A stretch of 64,000 nt of DNA, taken from Brevibacillus centrosporus (GTDB lineage Bacteria; Bacillota; Bacilli; Brevibacillales; Brevibacillaceae). The stretch covers positions 1-64,000 of the forward strand of contig NZ_RHHP01000004.1 of the NCBI RefSeq assembly GCF_003710815.1, written 5' to 3'. The position numbers were made by a program, and so were the translations under genes. Below, one piece after another: positions 53,241-61,723 of this stretch. Within the stretch, counting starts at the first letter, position 1; each line of letters starts with the position of its first letter. The notes beneath the pieces were generated by a model, which saw only the letters and a program-made list of their open reading frames with translations, ran no database searches and was not told where the DNA came from.

Positions 53241-54875
53241 TTATTTGGTAATGCGAATGTCACCAAACGGAATGTCACCGGTGAACGGATTGAGCTTGTA
53301 GCCTTCGATATTGCGAGTTGCGGTTACAGACTCAGCCACATAGAGCGGTACCCATGGCGGATCTTTCACGAGAATTTCTTGTGCTTCCTCGTATACTTTC
53401 ATGCGCTCTTCCTCGTTCATGGTCGTGCGTCCTTTTGCCAGAAGCTCATCCACTTTTGGATTCGAGTAGTGAACGCGCTTGGAGTTGTCGGTTTGCATCA
53501 ACAGATAGAGAATATCCGGATCGTTCAGTCCGAAATAGAGCAGGAACAGCTCATGATTTCCTTTGATGGCTTTATCTTTGAGCGTAGCGATATCATGCAC
53601 TGCGATCTTGGCTTCGACCCCGATTTCTTTCAGCTGGCTTTGCACGATTTGCGCTACGCGCTGCAGCGCTGGATCTTCTGGAAGGAGCAATTCAAAGGAA
53701 AGCGGTTTGCCGTCTTTGTCTGCGATGCCATCGCCGTTGGTGTCGGTATAGCCTGCCTCTGCCAGCAGCTGTTTGCCTTTTTCCACGTTATGTCCGTACA
53801 TATCCTTCGCCATGTTCTCGATCTTTTCGCTATAGCCAGGGATGGTTGGCGGAAGCGGTCCGAAAATCGGCTGTGCAAAGCCCGACAAGGCAACTTGCAC
53901 AATCGGATCACGATCGATTGCCATCGCGATGGCTTGCTTGATCCGTACGTCTTTGAAGATTTCCTTCTGGTTGTTAAAGCCCAGATATTTCATGCCTTGT
54001 TCCATGGATTTCTCGATTTTTGCCCCCGGAATCGCTTGCAGCTCCTGTACATAGGTGCTCGGCACTTCCTGCAGGATGTTGATCGTTCCCTTTTTGAACT
54101 CGAGAATGCGCGTGTCATCGTCCTTCAGGAAACGGAAGGTGATTTTATCCACATAGGGAGCTCCTTGATTCTCTGCGAAAGGCAGTGCCCATTTGTAATC
54201 CGGGTTTTTGGCGTAGGTCACGGACGCTCCACGCTTCACTTCCGGATTCATAAAGGGTCCGGTCGCAAGCGGTGCTTCCCCGAACTTGTCTCCTTTTTCT
54301 TTCAAGCGCTCTGGATCAAACGGAGCGAGGAAGGTTCCTACCAGCATGTTTGCAAAGGGAGCAAACGGCTCCTTGAAATACACTTTTACGGTTTGGGCAT
54401 CGACTGCTTCGATCTTGTCAATCGGCCCTGCCAAATCCTTGTTAGGGGAAACCGCCGCGAACCGCTCGATGGACGTTTTGACTGACTCTGCCGTCAGTGG
54501 CGCGCCGGACTGGAACTTGACGTCCTTACGCATGACCAGTGTCCACACTTTTCCGTCCTCGGAGACCTGCCAGGACTCAGCCAGATGCGGCACGAGTTTT
54601 CCTTGCATATCCCGGCTCAGGATGGAATCGTAGGGCTGGTTGTTTGTATTGTCCAGCCAGGTCGATTTCTGCGGATCAAATGTATCTGGCTCAACAGGTG
54701 CCGCGACCACAAGCGTACCGCCCTCGGTTGCAGCTGGTTGAGCAGCCGCTGGCGCATTCGTTGTGGTGCCTGAGGTGTTTGGTGCGCTGGTGTTCGTTGT
54801 CGAAGAGCATGCTGCGAGCAACAAGGACAGGCTAAGACCTATCGTTGTCAAGCTCGATAAACGCCTTTTCTTCAT
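53241..54875 (-). CDS. dppE: Peptide-binding lipoprotein of ABC importer (E)
   Basis: A 544-residue SBP family 5 lipoprotein: signal peptide with lipobox LLLAAC, a Thr/Ala-rich linker, the DTFDPQKSTW start, the family motif around LVMRKDVKFQSGAPLTAESV, and a C-terminal YVAESVTATRNIEGYKLNPF. It captures peptides outside the cell. The ATG at 54875 follows AAAGGAGG. A TTG two codons earlier is less well placed. Confidence 0.93.
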   Translation of the reverse strand: MKKRRLSSLTTIGLSLSLLLAACSSTTNTSAPNTSGTTTNAPAAAQPAATEGGTLVVAAPVEPDTFDPQKSTWLDNTNNQPYDSILSRDMQGKLVPHLAESWQVSEDGKVWTLVMRKDVKFQSGAPLTAESVKTSIERFAAVSPNKDLAGPIDKIEAVDAQTVKVYFKEPFAPFANMLVGTFLAPFDPERLKEKGDKFGEAPLATGPFMNPEVKRGASVTYAKNPDYKWALPFAENQGAPYVDKITFRFLKDDDTRILEFKKGTINILQEVPSTYVQELQAIPGAKIEKSMEQGMKYLGFNNQKEIFKDVRIKQAIAMAIDRDPIVQVALSGFAQPIFGPLPPTIPGYSEKIENMAKDMYGHNVEKGKQLLAEAGYTDTNGDGIADKDGKPLSFELLLPEDPALQRVAQIVQSQLKEIGVEAKIAVHDIATLKDKAIKGNHELFLLYFGLNDPDILYLLMQTDNSKRVHYSNPKVDELLAKGRTTMNEEERMKVYEEAQEILVKDPPWVPLYVAESVTATRNIEGYKLNPFTGDIPFGDIRITK

Positions 54876-54901
54876 GGACAATCCTCCTTTTTTTGCTTCC
54901 C

Positions 54902-55771
54902 CTAGTTTTCTTGGACAAACGGGTAAAATTGCTCACTCGTCTTGTCATACTTCTGTATCCTTTTTTTCACCCGCTCCCGATCCAGCTGGGACACACCGCT
55001 CACCACTGCATTCAGCAGCGTGAAAATCGAGGACATGCCGCGCAGCGTCGTCGGAGAAGGTGTCGTTACTTTGAGCAAAACGTCTGCCAGAGGCCCGATC
55101 GGGGAGAGCTCATGATCCGTAATCGCCAGAACCTTGGCTCCTTTATCCTTCGCCGCCTTGGTGAAGTAATAGGTGTCCTGCAAATAGCGGGGAAATACTA
55201 GGGCTATCATCAGCCAGTCTTCATTTGCTTCCGAGATCAAATGGTTGGCATCGTCGATCTGGCCTCTGTACAGCAGCGTATCCCCTTTGACGATATTTAA
55301 GGCATACGATAGCCAATAGGCAGGAGCAAAGCTGGAGCGTCCGCCGACCACGACGATTTTCTTCGCCGAGACGATCGTCTGAATCGCAGAATCGAACAGG
55401 TAACGGTCCAGCGCATGCAAGGTCTTTTGAATAAAAGCGAGATCCTGTTCCAGCGTGAAGGAAATGACATCGTCGCTGTCGTTGAACTCGTAAGTGGTGT
55501 TGTGCAAGGTTTGCACCACGTTCTCTCGGATGACGGGAAATAGCAGCATCTGGCGCAGCTCGTTTTGCAGCTCGCTAAAGCCGGAATACCCCAATGAATA
55601 GCAGAGGCGAATCACTGTCGTTTCACTCGTCCCGCTGTATGCCCCAATCACCTTCGCCGGATGGAGAGCAACTTGATTCGGTTCATCGAGGATGTATTTT
55701 GCTACCAACTTTTGCTGGTTCGTCAAGTGCTCATATGATTTACGAATTCTCTCGTGCACGCTCTCCGTCAA
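54902..55771 (-). CDS. RpiR family regulator (HTH + SIS)
   Basis: 289 residues. The N-terminal RpiR helix-turn-helix (LTNQQKLVAKYIL, TSETTVIRLCYSLGYSGFSELQNEL) is followed by a SIS sugar-isomerase-fold ligand domain (KKIVVVGGRSSFAPAYWLSYAL). RpiR proteins often sense phosphosugars, including muramic acid phosphate. TTG 55771, 9 bases after AAAGGAGG, is preferred. It is encoded inside the operon it presumably controls. Confidence 0.87.
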   Translation of the reverse strand: MTESVHERIRKSYEHLTNQQKLVAKYILDEPNQVALHPAKVIGAYSGTSETTVIRLCYSLGYSGFSELQNELRQMLLFPVIRENVVQTLHNTTYEFNDSDDVISFTLEQDLAFIQKTLHALDRYLFDSAIQTIVSAKKIVVVGGRSSFAPAYWLSYALNIVKGDTLLYRGQIDDANHLISEANEDWLMIALVFPRYLQDTYYFTKAAKDKGAKVLAITDHELSPIGPLADVLLKVTTPSPTTLRGMSSIFTLLNAVVSGVSQLDRERVKKRIQKYDKTSEQFYPFVQEN

Positions 55772-55836
55772 ATCAACAGCCCTCCTTTGACTGGTGTAGC
55801 CACTAGCTGCTGGCTGCCCCATTCATGAGCGATCTT

Positions 55837-57306
55837 TTAGGAACGCGTGATTTCATCCAAAGGATACACCGGTCGATTCAAGCGTTTGTAGTCAAAGGCC
55901 TGGAAGCGCAGCGTCGTCAGTCCAGGGGAGTCTACGGTGATGATCTGTGCTGCAATCGGCTCGAAGCTCGCTCGGAAATGCTGGCTGGATTTCAGAGAAA
56001 CAATTTTGAATTGCGTGACATCAATTCCGTGAAGAAGGTAGACCTGCTCATCCAATACCTGTGTTTTGACCGAGCAAACGAGGATATCCACACCGTTTGC
56101 CTGTAGACGAGCCGATTTGCCGAGGTTTACCGGCTGCCCTTTTCCCATCGGAGAAGACGTAATGAACGCGCCATCTGTAAGTGATTTGACATAAGCCGTC
56201 AAAGCGATCGGCTCACCGTGCAAATCATCCGTTTTTCCTCCCAGCTGCACCTCGATCGTCGCGCCTACCCCTTTTTCATGGGCGATTGCTGCCACTTCCG
56301 GATCGTAGATGAATCCGAAGCAGGCACTGTCCAGCTCCGCTTCCAGCATGGCACGCAGCAGATACGTTCCATCTCCCGGCGTCCCACCACCCGGGTTGTC
56401 AGACGTTTCGTTGATCACGACCGGAAAGGCACTCGCTGCTTTTGCCAACGCAAGTCCTTCTTGTGGCGTTACCACGTCTGGGGCAAACTCTTCACGTTTT
56501 TCCCAAATCAGATTGGCGATAGCTTCCGCTGCCCTTTTGGCGAGCGCCTCATCGTTGTTTGCCACCGCGACTACTGTTACCCCTAGTTCGGGAATGTCTG
56601 TATACGGAAAGCCGTGAAAGAACGCACAGTCTACCATTCCAGGCTCTTTCTCCCATTTGTAGCAGGCTTCATTGATATCTTTTGCCGGAGATAGATTTGT
56701 CGTAGAAGTAGGAACGATCAGTGGGAGCTTCGCGAGGTGCATTCGCGGGACCAGCTCGCCTTTCACCATTTTCTCCGCCAGCTCTACCGCTTCCAGGCCT
56801 CGCTCGTAGCAGTCCGTGTGCGGATAGAGATGAACTCCTAGCAAAATATCTGCTTCTTTGACCATTTCGTCTGTAATATTGCCGTGCAAATCGAGGGTGA
56901 CGATCACTGGAATCTCGTAACCGACCTGCTGGCGGACGGCTTTGATGAGGGCTCCCTCCAGATCGTCTACGCCTTCCGCGACACCTGCTCCGTGCAGAGA
57001 CAGGCAAATCGCATCCACTTCACCGGCTTCGGCGATCCCTGTTAGCAGCTCATCCTGCAAGGAAAGAAACGTTTCTCTCGTGATCGTACCTGCCGGATAC
57101 GCATTGGCCGCGAATGCACCGACGACTTCAATGCCCCGCTCTTTGGCGCCATCGATCATTCCTCCGAGAAAATCCCGCACACCCGTATGATTGGTCAAAA
57201 TCTCGTCTCCGCGCGCCCATTCCCACAATTCAAAAAGCTCGCGTGTCGTAGGGACATTCGAGAACGTATTCGTTTCGTGCATGACTTCTGCAATTACGAT
57301 TTTCAT
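55837..57306 (-). CDS. M81 family metallopeptidase (MlrC-like)
   Basis: 489 residues: an N-terminal M81 domain starting KIVIAEVMHETNTFSN, with LHGAGV, TLDLHGNIT and GVHLYPHTDCYERG holding predicted metal ligands, and a C-terminal MlrC domain (NETSDNPGGGTPGDGTYLLRAML). The founding member degrades linear microcystin peptides rich in D-amino acids. The first operon gene, preceded by GGAGGG and ATG 57306 (GTG at 57309 is the alternative). Confidence 0.9.
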   Translation of the reverse strand: MKIVIAEVMHETNTFSNVPTTRELFELWEWARGDEILTNHTGVRDFLGGMIDGAKERGIEVVGAFAANAYPAGTITRETFLSLQDELLTGIAEAGEVDAICLSLHGAGVAEGVDDLEGALIKAVRQQVGYEIPVIVTLDLHGNITDEMVKEADILLGVHLYPHTDCYERGLEAVELAEKMVKGELVPRMHLAKLPLIVPTSTTNLSPAKDINEACYKWEKEPGMVDCAFFHGFPYTDIPELGVTVVAVANNDEALAKRAAEAIANLIWEKREEFAPDVVTPQEGLALAKAASAFPVVINETSDNPGGGTPGDGTYLLRAMLEAELDSACFGFIYDPEVAAIAHEKGVGATIEVQLGGKTDDLHGEPIALTAYVKSLTDGAFITSSPMGKGQPVNLGKSARLQANGVDILVCSVKTQVLDEQVYLLHGIDVTQFKIVSLKSSQHFRASFEPIAAQIITVDSPGLTTLRFQAFDYKRLNRPVYPLDEITRS

Positions 57307-57395
57307 CACCGTTCACCCTCCATTTTTCATGTTTACGTTACTTTGAAGTATACACTTTAAAATAGATCAATGAATGAAGTCATAACTCTAGTTGC

Positions 57396-57424
57396 ATTAT
57401 AAGATGCCAATCGAAAAAGCTCAA
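57396..57424 (-). promoter_or_regulatory. Sigma-A promoter of the dpp operon
   Basis: -35 TTGAGC (57424-57419), 17-base spacer, -10 TATAAT (57401-57396) on the minus strand, about 80 bases before the M81 gene start. The near-palindrome AAGTATACACTT (57346-57357) in the leader is a possible RpiR site. Confidence 0.7.
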
Positions 57425-57427
57425 CAT

Positions 57428-57442
57428 TAATTTCAGAAAATT
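57428..57442. promoter_or_regulatory. CodY-like box
   Basis: TAATTTCAGAAAATT matches the CodY consensus AATTTTCWGAAAATT at 13 of 15 positions and ends 3 bases upstream of the -35 element. The B. subtilis dpp operon is a classical CodY target, which supports this reading. Confidence 0.65.
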
Positions 57443-57983
57443 ATATTTTTTGTTTATTTTCTCGGTAAAAGATTTTCGGTTGAATGTATGAGGAAAAGTG
57501 TGCTGTAGTCGTGGGGCGGAAAAGAGAGAAAACGCTCTGTTAGTAGGGCCACTTGCTTGGGGTCATCCCTGCACGGCTCCATTGCAAAAGCTTAAGCCCG
57601 CGTCCAAAGTAGTCGGCTCTGAGATGCTTGTTCAGAGGTGGGCGCTAACGACAGCTTCCGCTTTCTCCATTCCGCCTCGGCTGTGTCCCTAATGCCTTCG
57701 CTTTTTTCTCTCTTTTCCTGGGCCAGCTCTTGCTTGTTCCTCAATGGATTTTTAATGAAAAAACGTTTGGGCCCATTGTTCAGAGAAACTAAAGTTATAG
57801 ACGGCGTCAAAAAGAATGAGAGGCAGTCCAGAACACGAAAATAAAGTCCTAGACTGCCTCTGTTTCATTGAGCCTACGAAGCCGTTAGTCAAGAAATGTA
57901 TTTCGCGACTAACGCAACTATAGTTATTAGTAAAATTCCAAATCCAATCAACCACGAAAAAACTGCCCAGTCTTATACTTTAT
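57443..57983. other. Gene-free region with two hairpins
   Basis: No credible coding frame. GAGGCAGTC / GACTGCCTC (about 57819-57860) and CGTTAGTC / GACTAACG (about 57882-57912) are inverted repeats resembling terminators or mobile-element ends. It borders the IS3 orfA relic. Confidence 0.5.
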
Positions 57984-58076
57984 TCATTGGTCTAAAGCTT
58001 TATTTTCAACCAACCGCAATGCTTTTTTCGTGTCTTCGTCGTAGCGATTAAATATTTGTCCCTTCTTTGGTGGCAT
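57984..58076 (-). pseudogene. IS3-type transposase OrfA relic
   Basis: ATG 58076 after CGGAGGGG begins MPPKKGQIFNRYDEDTKK, the typical start of IS3-family OrfA proteins, then ends after 30 codons. The helix-turn-helix and all of OrfB are missing. A small remnant of an insertion sequence left after deletion. Confidence 0.6.
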
Positions 58077-58250
58077 AATAAAATCCCCTCCGGTCAACAG
58101 TGATAAGTCCATGATACCATGGACTCTTTTTTCACTGTCTACCATGAGGGGATAACACCACTCTAACGGTTCTTTTCTTTGTGAGCATGGATGAATTCTA
58201 CGAATAGAACGTTGCTCGTGAATTGTATGGAATGACCAGCAAATAAAACC

Positions 58251-59045
58251 TTACTCCAAAGAATCAATCACCTTCTGAATATCCCGAAGGCTCGCAATTT
58301 CATGAGCAGGTACGATCTCACCCTCGTGCGTTACTCCGTGGCGATTAATCCACATATTGCGCATGCCGACCTTATTTGAGCCGAGAATGTCTGTCGTCAG
58401 CTTGTCACCGATCATGACGCCTTCTTCGGCCGTGATTCCGAGCAAGCTCATCGCATGTTCAAAAATGGATGCAGCAGGTTTGCCTTCCCCGAACTCACCG
58501 GAAATGACGATATGATCGAAATAGGGAGCAAGACTCGGCACGCCGGCCAGCTTTTCCTTTTGCAAATCTGGAGATCCGTTGGTGAGGAGCAGGAGCTTGT
58601 ATTTTTCCTTCAGTTGATCCAAGACCTCGAAGGTTTCTTCATAAACAATCGGACGGTTTCTTCTCTCTGCCGGGAACATTTCTCCCAGCTTGGAGCCGAG
58701 TTCTTCGTTCTCGAAACCGAGTGCCCGCAATCCGCGTGTCCACGCTTCTTTGCGGTAGGTTGGGACGAACGATTGCAGCTTGCGGAACTCTTCCTGCTCC
58801 CCCTCAGCAAATTGTGCCCATAATCCTTCAAATGGATTGATTCCGATCATTTTCGTAAAAGGGAATGCTTCAAAAGATTCATACAATGCGCGCGCTTCAC
58901 GCCGAACGGCCTCTTCCAGGAGCTGTGTGTCTACTTCGTGATGCTTGCTTGCCTCCGCGCAAGTCGCTTGGAACGCTTCCTTTACGCTGCGCTCGTCCCA
59001 CAGCAACGTATCATCCAAATCAAATAGAATCGCCTTGATCGCCAT
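58251..59045 (-). CDS. HAD superfamily hydrolase
   Basis: A 264-residue HAD phosphatase: catalytic DLDDTLLWDER near residue 9, motif II LLLTNGSPD, Lys in GEGKPAASIFEHA and motif IV MIGDKLTTDILG. The large C1 cap between about 20 and 120 resembles YsaA- and NANP-like enzymes. Phosphate ester substrate unknown. Monocistronic. Confidence 0.9.
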   Translation of the reverse strand: MAIKAILFDLDDTLLWDERSVKEAFQATCAEASKHHEVDTQLLEEAVRREARALYESFEAFPFTKMIGINPFEGLWAQFAEGEQEEFRKLQSFVPTYRKEAWTRGLRALGFENEELGSKLGEMFPAERRNRPIVYEETFEVLDQLKEKYKLLLLTNGSPDLQKEKLAGVPSLAPYFDHIVISGEFGEGKPAASIFEHAMSLLGITAEEGVMIGDKLTTDILGSNKVGMRNMWINRHGVTHEGEIVPAHEIASLRDIQKVIDSLE

Positions 59046-59227
59046 TTGCCGAAATCTCCTTTTTCTCTCGTATGGTTTCTCTGCTTCCCCTCCATCCTAC
59101 CAGATTCACCGCTGCACCGAGAAGACTCCTACACAAAGAATTGTCTACCATCCTGGGGATAGAGCTTGGATCAACCTGCCGTTGGAGGCGGAACTACCGG
59201 AATGCCGCTTGCCATGCTACAGAAAAT

Positions 59228-59258
59228 AACCCGCCTTTTCCTAGCCTGGCGGGCATGA
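59228..59258 (-). terminator. Terminator of zinc-ribbon protein gene
   Basis: CCCGCC / GGCGGG stem followed by TTATTTTC on the minus strand. Confidence 0.6.
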
Positions 59259-59294
59259 GAAGCGACTATTCCATTGACGATCAGGAAAGTCTGG

Positions 59295-59795
59295 CTACGG
59301 CCGTGCTGTTCCGCACTTTCCACAAAACCGGACGCTTTGCCCCAGCGGCTCGTGACATTTCCAGCATGATATCACGTCGCTTTCTGTCGCGGTTTGTGCT
59401 GCTACCACATCAATCGTGACCACCTGGATAAACTCGTGACCACAATCCGAGCAGAATCTGACCTCTGTTTGATTCAATCTGCCACATTTGTCGCAGCTTT
59501 TTTGATTGTTCAGCTCAAGGATTTTTTTGTTCAATTCAACGATCTCCTGTTGCCTTGCCCGAATCTCCTGGCACAGCGTAAGCACCACGACTTTTTCCTT
59601 TTGATCGATTGCGGGTTCTGCACCCAGTTCATCTGATGTAGATTGGAAGACCGATTGACCGATCCTTTTATAGCGATCTTGAATTTCCGCCTCTAACGAT
59701 TGAATATTCAATCGGAATTTATTGACTTCGACCAATGTCTTCGCTTTTGAGCCAGCGTCGGAAACGCCCTTTTTCATCTTGTCAAAAAAGCTCAT
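59295..59795 (-). CDS. Protein with helical N-terminus and two zinc ribbons
   Basis: 166 residues. The N-terminal half is predicted helical/coiled coil (FFDKMKKGVSDAGSKAKTLVEVNKFRLNIQSLE). Two C-terminal CxxC-CxxC ribbons follow (CDKCGRLNQTEVRFCSDCG and CWKCHEPLGQSVRFCGKCG). Function unknown. A similar layout occurs in many Firmicutes as phage-shock or scaffold-like proteins, but no role is established. The start follows AAGGAGG. Confidence 0.8.
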   Translation of the reverse strand: MSFFDKMKKGVSDAGSKAKTLVEVNKFRLNIQSLEAEIQDRYKRIGQSVFQSTSDELGAEPAIDQKEKVVVLTLCQEIRARQQEIVELNKKILELNNQKSCDKCGRLNQTEVRFCSDCGHEFIQVVTIDVVAAQTATESDVISCWKCHEPLGQSVRFCGKCGTARP

Positions 59796-60119
59796 ACAAG
59801 CAATCCTCCTTTTCTCGGAAGTGATGACCTACAATACAGTACTCACTTCTCTTTCCATGTATTCTGTTTTGTGCACAAGTACAAGCATCATTTTCTAATA
59901 GTCTTTGTCCGCTTGGGTATCCGCTTTGTCTCTGCACTCCGAAGGCTTGTCCATGGATGGAAACCTAGATTTCCAGGGAATGGCCTTCTTTCTGGACTTC
60001 ATCGATAGGCAAGCGTACAAGCAAATGTAGTCCGATTGACATATCGTATCCCAGTGTCTGTGATCTGGAGGAGCTAGGTTCCTTCTGCTCCTTTGGAAGA
60101 GCAGGGAAAGGAGGGCGTC

Positions 60120-60437
60120 TTGAGAAAACAGCAGCCAATCGCGAGTCAGGATCGTCTCACACCGGAATTCATGCAATGGCTCAAGCAAAACAACGTCACC
60201 AGAAGACAGCTGAAAAGAGAACCGGCAGCATTGGATCGGTATCACCAGGAATGGATGAAAACGAAGAAAAGAACCAGGGCGAGGAGACCATCCTTGCTTC
60301 AGATGATTCCAAGCATAAGCGACATCGATTTGGGTACTGTGGTGAATAATGTGCAAATCGCAAAAGACCTCTTTAAAACGTATCGTGAATTGCAAGGATT
60401 AGGACTTTTTAAAAGGAACGGAGCCCCATGGCACTAA
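60120..60437 (+). CDS. Unknown basic protein, 105 aa
   Basis: A TTG start at 60120 lies 5-6 bases after AAAGGAGGG. The product is basic (MRKQQPIASQDRL..., RRQLKREPAALDRY, KKRTRARRP) with no membrane segment or domain recognised. A terminator follows directly. The preceding 325 bases (59796-60119) hold no gene I can support. Confidence 0.65.
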   Translation: MRKQQPIASQDRLTPEFMQWLKQNNVTRRQLKREPAALDRYHQEWMKTKKRTRARRPSLLQMIPSISDIDLGTVVNNVQIAKDLFKTYRELQGLGLFKRNGAPWH

Positions 60438-60468
60438 GGGAGAGAATTTGCTCTCCCTTTTTTTCATG
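60438..60468 (+). terminator. Terminator of the 105-aa gene
   Basis: GGGAGAG-AATTTG-CTCTCCC stem then seven T residues. Confidence 0.9.
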
Positions 60469-60478
60469 CATTTCACCA

Positions 60479-60943
60479 TCAGGGTGAGGTATTTGGCTCT
60501 CTTCCCGCTTCTCGTGACTCTTCCAGAAACGCCTGTCTCGCTTCTTTTGCCAAAGAAACAAGCAGGACCAAGACGAGAATATAGGCGATATCCATAAACC
60601 AGATGAGCATCATCGGATGAGCTAGCATCGCCCCGAGCATAGGGGACATCAGCCCGCCCATGATTCCTGCCATGACTCCCTCGATGGATGCTGTGAGAGA
60701 TACGATTTTCCCTGTGAGAAATCCGACGCTCATTCCGATCAAAACAGCGAGGATCGTTGCTAGTCCCAAGTCATTTACGAGAGACACCTGGATGTTCAAG
60801 CCAAGTGAAATGCTAGACATGGCGCCAAGCACCATAGCGAATATCATCCCATCCATGCAGGCTAGCTCGGACCGATTTTTGTAGGTATAGCCTATGCTGC
60901 TTGCCGTTAGCAAAATGAGGAACAACATGTTCAGAAAGAGCAT
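60479..60943 (-). CDS. Membrane protein of unknown function, 154 aa
   Basis: Four to five predicted membrane segments with Gly/Met-rich helices (MVLGAMSSISLGLN, GVMAGIMGGLMSPMLGAMLAHPMMLIWF). The Gly-rich AGIMGGLMSPMLG stretch resembles glycine-zipper-like packing. AGGAGG precedes the ATG. It begins 15 bases after the Cys-rich small protein gene, so both are likely cotranscribed. No family name is assigned. Confidence 0.75.
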   Translation of the reverse strand: MLFLNMLFLILLTASSIGYTYKNRSELACMDGMIFAMVLGAMSSISLGLNIQVSLVNDLGLATILAVLIGMSVGFLTGKIVSLTASIEGVMAGIMGGLMSPMLGAMLAHPMMLIWFMDIAYILVLVLLVSLAKEARQAFLEESREAGREPNTSP

Positions 60944-60958
60944 CTTGGCCTCCTGAGA

Positions 60959-61063
60959 TTACTTATTTTTTTCTAGCACGTTGGCAGATTTACTTTTTCG
61001 CCGACAGCCACATCTGCAAAACACCGTGCACCTACTCCCCCGACAAAGGCATCGAAAAGCCAT
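60959..61063 (-). CDS. Cys-rich basic small protein, 34 aa
   Basis: ATG 61063 follows an almost perfect AGGAGGTGG site with 6-base spacing. The 34-residue product MAFRCLCRGSRCTVFCRCGC... has six Cys in its first 20 residues and ends in a Lys/Arg- and Asn-rich tail. It has no signal peptide. It precedes the membrane protein gene in the same direction. It could bind metal, or be a translated leader. No homologue is recalled. Confidence 0.55.
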   Translation of the reverse strand: MAFRCLCRGSRCTVFCRCGCRRKSKSANVLEKNK

Positions 61064-61255
61064 TTGGACCACCTCCTGCCATACCATATGAGTGCTGCCA
61101 AGAAAGTTGTCTGATTGCAGGGTTGGCATTTTCGCCAATTTTAGAAAAATGGTTTTTCTCCTACGTTCACTGCAAGAGATCTCTACATGAAAAAGACGCC
61201 TGCACACACCAGCGTAGGAGTGAACCGACGTCTTTCCTTTTTTATGTATCCCTGT

Positions 61256-61498
61256 CTACTTTTCATTTTGTTGCTTTTCAATTTGTTCGAGTGCCCTGTC
61301 TATTTTTCTGTTCTTATCTTGATTTTCCAGATAGTGAATCAAGCGGTCCAGCTTTTCATTTCGATCTCGATCGTGTCGATTTTTCTGTTTCATAAACTTT
61401 AGGAAACTTACCAGCACATAGATGATAAAAGCATAGAAAGCTAGCGTAAGCAGTATAGGGACCATCGCAGCCCCAAATTCAGGTCCTATATTCATCAT
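61256..61498 (-). CDS. Small membrane protein with charged C-terminus (DUF4083-like)
   Basis: 80 residues from ATG 61498 after GGGAGAG. One membrane span (about 12-34, VPILLTLAFYAFIIYVLVSFLKF) is followed by a charged, probably coiled-coil tail (RHDRDRNEKLDRLIHYLENQDKNRK). The layout resembles DUF4083 proteins of Bacillales. Function unknown. The longer frame upstream lacks a ribosome site. Confidence 0.65.
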   Translation of the reverse strand: MMNIGPEFGAAMVPILLTLAFYAFIIYVLVSFLKFMKQKNRHDRDRNEKLDRLIHYLENQDKNRKIDRALEQIEKQQNEK

Positions 61499-61667
61499 GT
61501 AAAAAACACTCTCCCACAATAATATTGGAAATATATTACTTATTCTCATGATATCAGGTATCCCCATTTTCCTCCAGAGTATTTTGAAAACATGGCTCCG
61601 CGAAGCCTTGTAGCGGAGTCTTAGTTGCACTGATACTACCTAAGAATCTTATAAATTTTTACTGCAT

Positions 61668-61718
61668 GAAAAATGCCAGTCAAAAGCCCGATTCTTAAGA
61701 GCTTTTGACTGGCATTTT
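61668..61718. terminator. Bidirectional terminator after MFS gene
   Basis: TGCCAGTCAAAAGC / GCTTTTGACTGGCA 14-bp arms flanked by T-runs in both directions. Confidence 0.9.
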
Positions 61719-61723
61719 AATAA

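Noticed and set aside
53379..54485. 368-codon plus-strand open frame
   Set aside because: Antisense shadow of dppE.
59895..60395. 166-codon minus-strand open frame
   Set aside because: Overlaps the plus-strand gene at 60120 that has AAAGGAGG and a terminator; no family resemblance.
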